A stretch of DNA of 64,000 bases from assembly GCA_019634575.1 (NCBI GenBank), contig JAHCAY010000005.1:1-64000 (forward strand), given 5' to 3'. Shown one piece after another: positions 15,255 to 23,286 of this stretch (position 1 is its first letter; each line of letters starts with the position of its first letter). The notes under the pieces are model-generated. The model was given only the letters and a program-made list of their open reading frames with translations. It was not told where the DNA came from and searched no databases. Made by a program: the position numbers and the translations under genes. Origin of the DNA: Candidatus Didemnitutus sp. (GTDB lineage: Bacteria > Verrucomicrobiota > Verrucomicrobiia > Opitutales > Opitutaceae).

Positions 15255-17143
15255 GCCTCGCGCGCCGCCTGCTGCTGAGTCTCGCGTGCCTCGCCGGCTT
15301 CGTGCCCGCGCCGGCGGCCAGCACCGCAACAAACGACACGGCTGCGCCTGCGCCCTTGCCCGCGCACCCGCGCCTGCTCGCGCGCGAGGACGCCTGGCAA
15401 ACGCTCAGGGCGCGTATCGCCGTCGAACCGGCGCTCGCGGACTTCAACGACGCGCTCATCGCGGAGGCGCGCGCCCGCGCCGCGTTGCCCACCGTGCAGC
15501 GCGTGATGATCGGACGCCGGCTGCTGCACGTCTCGCGCGAGCTGTTGCACCGCGTGCTGCTCTTCAGCTACGCCGCACGCGTGACCGGAGAAGACGCCTT
15601 CGTGCGCCGCGCCGAAAGCGAGATGCTGGCGGCGGCGCGCTTCCCTGACTGGAACCCGGAGCATTTCCTCGACGTGGGCGAAGCCACCGCCGCACTCGCC
15701 CTCGGCTACGATTGGTTGCACGCGCGTCTGGCGCCTGCGGCGCGCGATGAGATCCGCCGCGCGATCGTCGAGAAAGGGCTGCGGCCCGGACTCGATCCGC
15801 GGGACCGCCGCAATTCGTGGCAGCGGGCCGAGAACAACTGGAACCAGGTTTGCTTCGGCGGCCTCACGCTCGGCGCGCTCGCTGTCGCCGACGAGGCGCC
15901 GGACGAGGCACGACGCCTACTCGATCTCGCTCGCGCCGGCATCGTGCACGGCCTCAAGCCTTATGGGCCTGACGGCGTTTATCCCGAGGGGCCGTCCTAC
16001 TGGGCTTACGGCACGAGTTATCAGGTGTTGATGCTCGCCGCGCTCGAATCCGCGCTCGGCACCGACTGGGGATTGAACGCGAGTCCGGGTTTTCTGGCCA
16101 GCGCAGCCGACTACCTGCAGCTCACGGGACCCAGCGGACATTCCTTCAACTTCTCCGACGGCGGCGAACGGCTGGACTTCGAGCCCGCGGTGTTCTGGTT
16201 CGCGCGCCGCACCGGCGACACAGGCCTGCTACACTTCGAAATGCAACGGTTGGCCGGTAAGCAGGGCCTCGCCGCCGCCGCGCGCGGCAATCGTTTTGCT
16301 CCCCTCGCCGCGCTCTGGTGGCCGGCGCTTCCCATCGCCGCACCGCACCTGCCGCTCGACTGGTCCGGGGACGGTCCGAATCCGGTGGTCGTTTTCCGCG
16401 AATCGTGGACCGCGCCGGGAGCCGCCTACCTCGCGGCCAAGGGCGGCTCCGCCGCGCTCAACCACGCACACATGGATGCGGGCTCATTCATCTACGAGGT
16501 CGACAGCGTGCGCTGGGCCATCGACCTCGGCATGCAGGATTACGAGTCGCTCGAGTCGAAGAAGATCGACCTCTGGAACCGCGCGCAAAACTCGCCGCGC
16601 TGGAGCGTCTACCGCCTCGCCAACGTCAGCCACAACACGCTCACGCTCGGCGGCGCACCGCATCGGGTCGCCGGCCGCGCGACCATCGAGCGCTTCGTCT
16701 CGGACGGCGCGCGTCGGGTCGCTGTGCTCGATCTCAGCCCGGTCTTCGCCGGGCAGGCGCAACGTGCGCGGCGCGGTTTCGCGCTGCAAGCCGACCGCGG
16801 TTTCATCGTGCGCGACGAAATCTCCGGACTCGCTCCCGCCAAGTCCGTCCGCTGGCAAATCGTCACCCGCGCCCAAGTCGAATTGCGCGGCGACACGGCG
16901 GTGCTGCGGCAAAACGGCCGCGCGCTCACGCTGCGCCTGCTCGACGCACCGGCTGGCGCGAAATTCGCCGCCGAACCCGCCCAGCCACCCGCCGACGGTT
17001 TCAATGCCCGCAATCCCGGCGTGACGCTCGTCCACCTCACATTCACGCCGCTCGGCTCGCCCGACGCTTCGGTCACCGTGCAGTTTTCGCCGGGCCCGCC
17101 CGCCGGGAATTCGCCGGCTGTCCGTCCGCTCGCGGACTGGTGA
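15251..17143 (+). CDS. Heparinase II/III-like polysaccharide lyase, secreted
   Basis: This 630-residue protein has a signal peptide (MSLARRLLLSLACLAGFVPAPAAS). The ATG overlaps the GH3 stop by four bases. An alpha/alpha toroid region (PLPAHPRLLAREDAWQTLRARI to about 340, with NNWNQVCFGG and YPEGPSYWAYGTSYQ) is followed by the heparinase II/III beta domain (ALNHAHMDAGSFIYEVDSVRWAIDLGMQDY). The Asn, Tyr and His positions used by heparinase II-type lyases are visible. The fold occurs in PL families acting on heparin, alginate and oligo-alginate (PL12, PL15, PL17, PL21). In this operon with alpha-glucuronidase and arabinofuranosidase a uronate-containing plant glycan is a more natural substrate, but that is inference. 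Confidence 0.85.
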   Translation: MSLARRLLLSLACLAGFVPAPAASTATNDTAAPAPLPAHPRLLAREDAWQTLRARIAVEPALADFNDALIAEARARAALPTVQRVMIGRRLLHVSRELLHRVLLFSYAARVTGEDAFVRRAESEMLAAARFPDWNPEHFLDVGEATAALALGYDWLHARLAPAARDEIRRAIVEKGLRPGLDPRDRRNSWQRAENNWNQVCFGGLTLGALAVADEAPDEARRLLDLARAGIVHGLKPYGPDGVYPEGPSYWAYGTSYQVLMLAALESALGTDWGLNASPGFLASAADYLQLTGPSGHSFNFSDGGERLDFEPAVFWFARRTGDTGLLHFEMQRLAGKQGLAAAARGNRFAPLAALWWPALPIAAPHLPLDWSGDGPNPVVVFRESWTAPGAAYLAAKGGSAALNHAHMDAGSFIYEVDSVRWAIDLGMQDYESLESKKIDLWNRAQNSPRWSVYRLANVSHNTLTLGGAPHRVAGRATIERFVSDGARRVAVLDLSPVFAGQAQRARRGFALQADRGFIVRDEISGLAPAKSVRWQIVTRAQVELRGDTAVLRQNGRALTLRLLDAPAGAKFAAEPAQPPADGFNARNPGVTLVHLTFTPLGSPDASVTVQFSPGPPAGNSPAVRPLADW

Positions 17144-17242
17144 GCGCACGGGCCCTCTGCTGCGCCCGCGGCGCGCCCAGCGTCGAACGGTCAAGCTCCG
17201 GCGCGGTTGTGCCCGCTGTGTTTTCGGCCGACGCTGCCGCCC

Positions 17243-18790
17243 ATGACACCCCGACCCCTGTTTGCGTGCGCGGCGCTCGCATTGGCGACCGCGTTTACCT
17301 CGGCGCGCGCGTCCGAAGCCACGCTTGTCCTTCGCGGCGATGAGCCTGGCCCGGCAATCAACCGGAACATCTACGGCCATTTCGCTGAGCATCTCGGCCA
17401 CTGCATCTACGAAGGCATCTGGGTCGGACCCGATTCGCCGATCCCGAACACTAAAGGTTACCGCAACGACGTCCTCGCCGCGCTGCGCGAGCTGAAGGTC
17501 CCGGTGCTGCGCTGGCCGGGCGGCTGTTTCGCCGACGAGTATCACTGGAAGGACGGCATCGGCCCGCGCGAGTCGCGCCCGTCGATGTATAACTCGCATT
17601 GGGGCGGCGTGGTGGAGAACAACCATTTCGGCACGCACGAGTTTCTCGACCTTTGCGAGATGCTCGGCATCGAGCCCTACGTCTGCCTCAACGTCGGCAG
17701 CGGCACCGTGCAGGAGGCGATGGAGTGGGTCGAATACATGACCTCGCCCGCCAGTTCGCCCATGGCCAATCTCCGCCGCGCGCACGGCCGCGCGGAACCG
17801 TGGAAGGTGAAGTATCTCGCCATCGGCAACGAGAGCTGGGGCTGCGGCGGCAGCATGACGCCGGAGTTCTACGCCGACAATTTCCGCCGCTATAACACCT
17901 TCGTCAAAAACTACACCGACACGCGTCTCTACCGCGTCGCCTGCGGCCCCGATGGTTCCAATTACAACTGGACCGAAGTGCTCATGCAGAAAGCGGCGAA
18001 GAACATGAACGGCCTCGCCCTGCATCATTACACGCTGCCGACGGGCGACTGGAAAAAAAAGGGCTCCGCCACGGATTTCCCCGAAGCCGAATGGTTCTCC
18101 ACCCTCCGCAACACGCTGCGCATGGACGAATTTGTCACGAAGCACACTGCGATCATGGACAAATACGACCCCGAGAAGAAAGTCGCGCTCGTCGTCGACG
18201 AATGGGGCACGTGGTATGACAAGACACCCGGCAGCAAGGACGGCTTCCTCGTCCAGCAAAACTCTCTGCGCGACGCGCTCGTCGCCGCGCTGAACTTCCA
18301 CATCTTCCACCGTCACGCCGACCGCGTGACGATGGCCAACATCGCGCAAATGGTGAACGTGCTCCAAGCCGTCATCCTCACCGACGGCGCGAAGATGATC
18401 CTCACGCCGACCTACCACGCGTTCGAGATGTTCAAGGTCCACCAGGACGCCACCTCGCTGCGCGTCGACCTCGTGTCGCCCGATTACGTTTTCGGCGCGG
18501 AAAAGATCCCCGCCGTCAGTGCCTCCGCCTCGCGCGACGCCGCCGGCAAGGTCCATCTCTCGCTCGTGAACTGCGATCCGCAGAGCGCCGTCACCGTCAC
18601 CTGCGCTCTTGCGGGCGTCGCGGCGAAGAGCGTCACCGGCCGCATCCTCACCGCCGACGCGATGGATGCGCATAACACGTTCGACGCGCCCGCCGTCGTG
18701 AAACCCGCCCCCTTCACCGGCGCGAAACTCGAAGGCGGCAAGCTCGTCGTCGCGCTGCCCGCGAAATCCGTCGTCGTGCTCGAACTCTGA
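17243..18790 (+). CDS. GH51 alpha-L-arabinofuranosidase, secreted
   Basis: This 515-residue enzyme starts at [24 protein letters not shown], a signal peptide; twelve upstream in-frame residues are rejected. GH51 motifs are clear: [47 protein letters not shown], acid/base E197 in [13 protein letters not shown] and nucleophile E320 in [13 protein letters not shown]-terminal beta-sandwich ends at SVVVLEL. GH51 enzymes remove alpha-linked arabinofuranose from arabinoxylan, arabinan or arabinogalactan. The gene is 99 bp after the lyase and only 4 bp before GH115, so it is in the same transcript. Confidence 0.95.
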   Translation: MTPRPLFACAALALATAFTSARASEATLVLRGDEPGPAINRNIYGHFAEHLGHCIYEGIWVGPDSPIPNTKGYRNDVLAALRELKVPVLRWPGGCFADEYHWKDGIGPRESRPSMYNSHWGGVVENNHFGTHEFLDLCEMLGIEPYVCLNVGSGTVQEAMEWVEYMTSPASSPMANLRRAHGRAEPWKVKYLAIGNESWGCGGSMTPEFYADNFRRYNTFVKNYTDTRLYRVACGPDGSNYNWTEVLMQKAAKNMNGLALHHYTLPTGDWKKKGSATDFPEAEWFSTLRNTLRMDEFVTKHTAIMDKYDPEKKVALVVDEWGTWYDKTPGSKDGFLVQQNSLRDALVAALNFHIFHRHADRVTMANIAQMVNVLQAVILTDGAKMILTPTYHAFEMFKVHQDATSLRVDLVSPDYVFGAEKIPAVSASASRDAAGKVHLSLVNCDPQSAVTVTCALAGVAAKSVTGRILTADAMDAHNTFDAPAVVKPAPFTGAKLEGGKLVVALPAKSVVVLEL

Positions 18791-18794
18791 GTCG

Positions 18795-21167
18795 ATGCGC
18801 CGAATCCGCCACGCCGTCGCCCTCCTGTGCGCGCTCGGCTGGACCGCGCTCAGTTCGGCGGCGGATTTTCCACTCGTTGAACACGGGCGCGCGGCGTCGC
18901 TCGTGGTTTCCCCGACCGACGCCAAGGTCGTCCAACTCGCGGCCGGCGACCTGGTCCGCGACGTCGCGACGATCACCGGCATCGAGCCGACGATCGAGTC
19001 CAGCGCGACTGGTGCCGGGCCGCGCGTGTTCGTCGGCACGCTCGGTCAATCGCCCGCCATCGACACGCTCGTGGCGACCGGTGCGCTCGACGTCGGCTCG
19101 TTGCGCGGCGCGTGGGAATCGTTCCTCATCGCTACGCTCGCACCGCCGACCGTGCCCGCACCGACGCTCGTGATCGTCGGCAGCGACCGCCGTGGCACCG
19201 CCTTCGGCGTCTACGAGCTTTCCCAGCAAATCGGCGTCTCGCCCTGGCATTGGTGGGCGGACGCAACGCCGGAAAAGAAGGGCGACCTTTCCATCGCCGA
19301 AGGCACGCGACGCTTCGGTCCACCGTCGGTGCGTTATCGCGGCATTTTTCTCAACGACGAGGATTGGGGCATGCAGCCGTGGGCGGCGAAGACCTTCGAG
19401 CCGGGGAACGGTGGCATCGGCCCGAAGACCTACGCCCGCGTGTTCGAGCTCCTGCTCCGCCTGAAGGCCAACACGCTCTGGCCCGCGATGCACGCGTGCA
19501 CCCGGCCGTTCAACGCCGACCCGCGCAACGCCGCGCTCGCCGACGACTACGCCATCGTCATGGGCTCCTCGCACGCCGAGCCGATGCTGCGGAACAATGT
19601 CGGCGAGTGGCCGCACGAACGCGCCGCCGACTACAACTACGTGACCAACCGCGACGGCGTGCGCGCTTATTGGGAGGAGCGCGTCCGCGCCAACGGTCGT
19701 TTCGAAAACCTCTGGACGCTCGGCATGCGCGGCATCCACGACAGCGCGATCCAAGGCGCGAAGACCGATGCCGAGCGCATCGCCGTGTTCGAGCAAGTCT
19801 TCGCCGATCAGCGCACGATGCTGGCACAGCACGTCACATCCGACTCCGCGCACGCACCGCAGATTTTCTGCGCCTACAAGGAAGTCCTCGACCTCTACCG
19901 CCGCGGCCTGCGCGTGCCCGATGACGTCACGATCGTCTGGCCCGACGACAATTTCGGCTACGTGCGCAGCTTCGCGTCGCCCGAGGAGCGCCAGCGCGCC
20001 GGCGGCTTCGGCGTCTACTACCACCTCTCCTACCTCGGCCGCCCGCTCTCGTATCTCTGGCTCTGCACTACGCCGCCGGCGCTCGTCTGGGAGGAGATGA
20101 CCAAATCCTACGCGCACGGCGCCGACCGCGTCTGGATCGTCAACGTCGGCGACCTGAAACCGGCCGAGATCGGCACCGAGTTCTTCCTGCGACTCGCGTG
20201 GGACGTGAAGCAGTGGGGCACCGATGCGCAGCCCCGATTCCTCCGCGAATTCGCCGCGCGCGAGTTCGGCGCTGAGCAAGCCGACCGGATCGCCGCGATC
20301 CTCGACCGCTACTACACGCTGAATTTCGCCCGCAAACCCGAGCACCTGCAATGGTGGCTGCCCGGGCAAAGCCCGCGACCGAGCGACTGGACGCAGAGCG
20401 ACTTGAATGAGCGCCGCTCCAGATTCGACGACTTGCGAACCGACGTCGACGATCTGGCCGGCAAACTGCCCGCGGCCAAGCAGGACGCTTTTTTCGAGTT
20501 GATCGGCTACCCGGTGAAAGGCGCCGCGCTGGCCAACCGCCGCTACATCCTCGGTGAGCAAGGTCGGCCCGACGCGGCCTTCGAGGCGGATGCCAAGCTC
20601 ACGCGCCTGACGCGGCGCTACAACGAGGATATCGCCGGTGGCAAGTGGCGCGGCTTCATGCGCCTCGAACCGGCCGACACCGAGTGGAAATCCATGCGCA
20701 TCGCGCGCTGGCAGCCGTTGAGTGCGCCCAAAGCCGCGGTTGACGAAGACGCAGAGCAGATCTCGCTTCCCGTGTTTCTCGCCGCCGAGGTGCAGGATCG
20801 CTCAGGCATCATCTTCGGGCTCGGTCGCTCGGGCGGGGCATTGGCTGTCACGGCCGGCCGTCATTTCACCTACGACCTCGATGCTCCCGCCGGCGCCTTC
20901 GACCTCACATTCGAGTTCCTCCCGACACATCCGCTCCGCGGGGACACGCTGCGCCTCGCGTTCTCGGTCGACGATGCGCCTCCGCAAACCCTCGCGCTGC
21001 CCGTGCGCGACGGCGGCGCGGAATGGGCGCAGGGCGTGCTCAACGGCTACCGCCCGCTCTCCACGCGCGTTCAACTCCCGAAACCGGGCCCGCACGTCCT
21101 GACGGTCCGAGGCATTGACGATGGCATCGTGCTCGACCGCATCGTTCTTTCTCCCGCTCGGCCATGA
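18795..21167 (+). CDS. GH115 alpha-glucuronidase, secreted
   Basis: This 790-residue protein has a signal peptide (MRRIRHAVALLCALGWTALSSAAD). It matches GH115: SDRRGTAFGVYELSQQIGVSPWHWWADATP, YRGIFLNDEDWGMQPWAAKTFEP, RLKANTLWPAMHACTRPFN, VMGSSHAEPMLRNN and TIVWPDDNFGYVRSF. GH115 removes 4-O-methyl- or unsubstituted glucuronic acid from glucuronoxylan, and from some arabinogalactans. It is somewhat shorter than many family members, with a compact C-terminal beta domain (EQISLPVFLAAEVQDR onward). The end overlaps the GH43 start by four bases (ATGA). The presence of GH115 is the best clue that the operon targets a glucuronic-acid-decorated glycan. Confidence 0.94.
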   Translation: MRRIRHAVALLCALGWTALSSAADFPLVEHGRAASLVVSPTDAKVVQLAAGDLVRDVATITGIEPTIESSATGAGPRVFVGTLGQSPAIDTLVATGALDVGSLRGAWESFLIATLAPPTVPAPTLVIVGSDRRGTAFGVYELSQQIGVSPWHWWADATPEKKGDLSIAEGTRRFGPPSVRYRGIFLNDEDWGMQPWAAKTFEPGNGGIGPKTYARVFELLLRLKANTLWPAMHACTRPFNADPRNAALADDYAIVMGSSHAEPMLRNNVGEWPHERAADYNYVTNRDGVRAYWEERVRANGRFENLWTLGMRGIHDSAIQGAKTDAERIAVFEQVFADQRTMLAQHVTSDSAHAPQIFCAYKEVLDLYRRGLRVPDDVTIVWPDDNFGYVRSFASPEERQRAGGFGVYYHLSYLGRPLSYLWLCTTPPALVWEEMTKSYAHGADRVWIVNVGDLKPAEIGTEFFLRLAWDVKQWGTDAQPRFLREFAAREFGAEQADRIAAILDRYYTLNFARKPEHLQWWLPGQSPRPSDWTQSDLNERRSRFDDLRTDVDDLAGKLPAAKQDAFFELIGYPVKGAALANRRYILGEQGRPDAAFEADAKLTRLTRRYNEDIAGGKWRGFMRLEPADTEWKSMRIARWQPLSAPKAAVDEDAEQISLPVFLAAEVQDRSGIIFGLGRSGGALAVTAGRHFTYDLDAPAGAFDLTFEFLPTHPLRGDTLRLAFSVDDAPPQTLALPVRDGGAEWAQGVLNGYRPLSTRVQLPKPGPHVLTVRGIDDGIVLDRIVLSPARP

Positions 21168-23254
21168 AACGCTTTCTGCTTCTCGCGCTCAATCTACTGG
21201 CACTGGTGCCCTCGCTTTTCGCCCGCGCGGAAAAAGAAGCCACGCCCCACCCGCTCTTCCGCGATCCGGTTTTCGACGGCGCCGCCGATCCCGTCGTCGT
21301 CTGGAATCCGCACGCCCGCGCGTGGTGGATGTTCTACACCAATCGCCGCGCCAACGTCCCCGGCCTCTCCGGCGTCGCGTGGGTGCACGGCACGCGCATC
21401 GGCATCGCCGAGTCGCGCGACGGCGGCACGACCTGGAACTACATCGGCATCGCCGACATCGACCTGCCCACCGAAGTCGCCGGCCCACCCGAAACCGCCA
21501 CCCTCTGGGCCCCCGAAATCGTCACCGCCGCCCAAGCGAATTGTAACCTAATAGGTTACAAAGCACCCTCGCTGCACAGTGAGGCCGCCGGAGATTGTAA
21601 CCTATTAGGTTACAAATCACCGAGGCCGGCGCGACCGGAACACCGGACGGGGGACCTGCACCACCTGTTTCTCACCGTGGTGCCGGGGGTGTTCGAGGAC
21701 TGGAAGCACCCGCGCCGTATCGTCCATCTCACGAGCCCCGACCTGCGGCACTGGACCTATCGCTCCACACTCGCGCTCAGCTCCGACCGCGTGATCGACG
21801 CCGGCGTGCACCGCCTGCCCGACGGCACGTGGCGGCTCTGGTATAACAACGAACACGATCGCAAATCCATCTACTACGCCGACAGCCCCGACCTCGCGAT
21901 ATGGACCGACCGCGGCAAGTGCGCCGGCGTCGGCGAGCGGCCGGGCGAAGGGCCGTTCGTTTTCACATGGCGCGGGCGACATTGGATGCTCGTCGATCTG
22001 TGGCGCGGGCTGGGCGTGTATCGCTCGGAAGATTTCGAACATTGGACGGCGCAGCCCGACAACCTGCTCGCGCAACCCGGCCGCGGCGTCGATGACGGTG
22101 TGAACGGCGGACACCCCTGCGTCGTCGTGAACGGCGACCGTGCATTCCTGTTCTATTTCACGCATCCGGGACGCGCCGGCACGATCAAGCCCGAGGACAA
22201 GGACTCGCTCGAGCTGCGCCGCAGTTCGATTCAGGTCGTCGAACTGCGCGAGAAGGACGGCGTGCTCTCCTGCGATCGTGACGCCCCGACGTTCGTCGAC
22301 CTGGGCGAACCCGCGTCCGCGACCTGGCCGAATCCGCTCATCGCCCAGCGCGCCGACCCGCACATCTTCCGCCACACCGACGGCTGGTATTACTTCATGG
22401 GCACGGTGCCCGAATACGACCGGCTGGAACTGCGCCGCGCGCGCACGATCGAGGCGCTCGCCACCGCCGAGCCGAAGACGATCTGGTGCCAGCACGCGAC
22501 CGGTCCGATGGGCGCGCACATCTGGGCGCCCGAACTCCATTTCATCGACGGCCGGTGGTTCATCTACTTCGCCGCCGGCGCGGCGGAGAGAGTCTGGGAC
22601 ATCCGCATCTACGCCCTCGAAAACTCCTCCGCCGATCCGCTCGACGGCGAATGGATCGAGCGCGGCCAGATCGACACCGGTTGGGAATCCTTCGCGCTCG
22701 ACGCGACGACGTTCGCGCACCGCGGTCGCCAGTATCTCGTCTGGGCGCAGAAGGACCCCGCGATCAAGGGCAACACCAACCTCTACCTCGCACCGATGGC
22801 ATCGCCGACGAAGCTCGCCGGTCCCGCGGTGCTGCTCTCGCGACCCGAGTTTCCCTGGGAACAAGTCCGCTATTGGGTCAATGAAGGTCCCGCCGTCCTC
22901 GTGCGGCACGGCCGCGTATTCATCACCTACTCCGCAGCCGGCACGGGCGCGGAATATTGCCTCGGCCTGCTCAGCGCCGACGAGAATGCCGACCTGCTCG
23001 ACCCGAAATCCTGGAGCAAGTCGCCGACACCCGTCTTCACGACGAGCGAAGCGAATCGCATCTACGGTCCCGGACACAACTCCTTCACCACCGCGCCCGA
23101 CGGCGGCGATCTGATCGTCTTCCACGCGCGCAGTTACCGCGGCATCGTGGGCGATCCGCTCAAGGATCCGAACCGCCACACGCGCGTCCAGCGAATCGAC
23201 TGGCGCCCAAACGGCATGCCCGACTTCGGGTCGCCCGCGCCCGAAACACACTGA
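21164..23254 (+). CDS. Two-domain GH43-type glycosidase with inserted palindromes
   Basis: This 696-residue protein has a signal peptide (MKRFLLLALNLLALVPSLFARA). Two five-bladed propeller domains are seen. The first (about 28-375) starts FRDPVFDGAADPVVVWNPHARAWWMFYTNRR and includes TLWAPEIV and VIDAGVHRLPDGTWRLWYNN. The second (about 385-690) has the GH43 hallmarks PLIAQRADPHIFRHTDGWYYFMGTVP and GAHIWAPELHFIDGRWFIYFAAG. The second domain is probably an alpha-arabinofuranosidase or similar. The first domain is interrupted at about residues 126-165 by NCNLIGYKAPSLHS...DCNLLGYKSPRPA, encoded by two AT-rich palindromes that read in frame. Around it the domain would read PEIVTAAQ then DLHHLFLTVVPG, so this is an insertion in a loop. 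It is coupled to GH115 upstream; GH35 follows after 32 bp. Confidence 0.88.
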   Translation: MKRFLLLALNLLALVPSLFARAEKEATPHPLFRDPVFDGAADPVVVWNPHARAWWMFYTNRRANVPGLSGVAWVHGTRIGIAESRDGGTTWNYIGIADIDLPTEVAGPPETATLWAPEIVTAAQANCNLIGYKAPSLHSEAAGDCNLLGYKSPRPARPEHRTGDLHHLFLTVVPGVFEDWKHPRRIVHLTSPDLRHWTYRSTLALSSDRVIDAGVHRLPDGTWRLWYNNEHDRKSIYYADSPDLAIWTDRGKCAGVGERPGEGPFVFTWRGRHWMLVDLWRGLGVYRSEDFEHWTAQPDNLLAQPGRGVDDGVNGGHPCVVVNGDRAFLFYFTHPGRAGTIKPEDKDSLELRRSSIQVVELREKDGVLSCDRDAPTFVDLGEPASATWPNPLIAQRADPHIFRHTDGWYYFMGTVPEYDRLELRRARTIEALATAEPKTIWCQHATGPMGAHIWAPELHFIDGRWFIYFAAGAAERVWDIRIYALENSSADPLDGEWIERGQIDTGWESFALDATTFAHRGRQYLVWAQKDPAIKGNTNLYLAPMASPTKLAGPAVLLSRPEFPWEQVRYWVNEGPAVLVRHGRVFITYSAAGTGAEYCLGLLSADENADLLDPKSWSKSPTPVFTTSEANRIYGPGHNSFTTAPDGGDLIVFHARSYRGIVGDPLKDPNRHTRVQRIDWRPNGMPDFGSPAPETH
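21541..21615 (+). repeat. Pair of AT-rich palindromes inside the GH43 gene
   Basis: Two 21-base palindromes (21541-21561 and 21595-21615), each TTGTAACCT-A/T-n-TAGGTTACAA in plan, are exact reverse complements of each other. They lie 54 bases (18 codons) apart. A 33-base GC-rich spacer, itself partly self-complementary (CCTCGCTG/CAGTGAGG), separates them. Two of the three reading frames of this palindrome contain TAA; both copies sit in the only open frame and encode CNL(I/L)GYK. They look like an inserted palindromic element that the protein tolerates. Confidence 0.9.
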
Positions 23255-23286
23255 GCCCTTCGCCTGTTCGCCAATCTCATCCGCCG

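Noticed and set aside
16484-19039. 851-codon open frame on the minus strand
   Set aside because: It spans the lyase, GH51 and part of GH115 in antisense and contains no domain.
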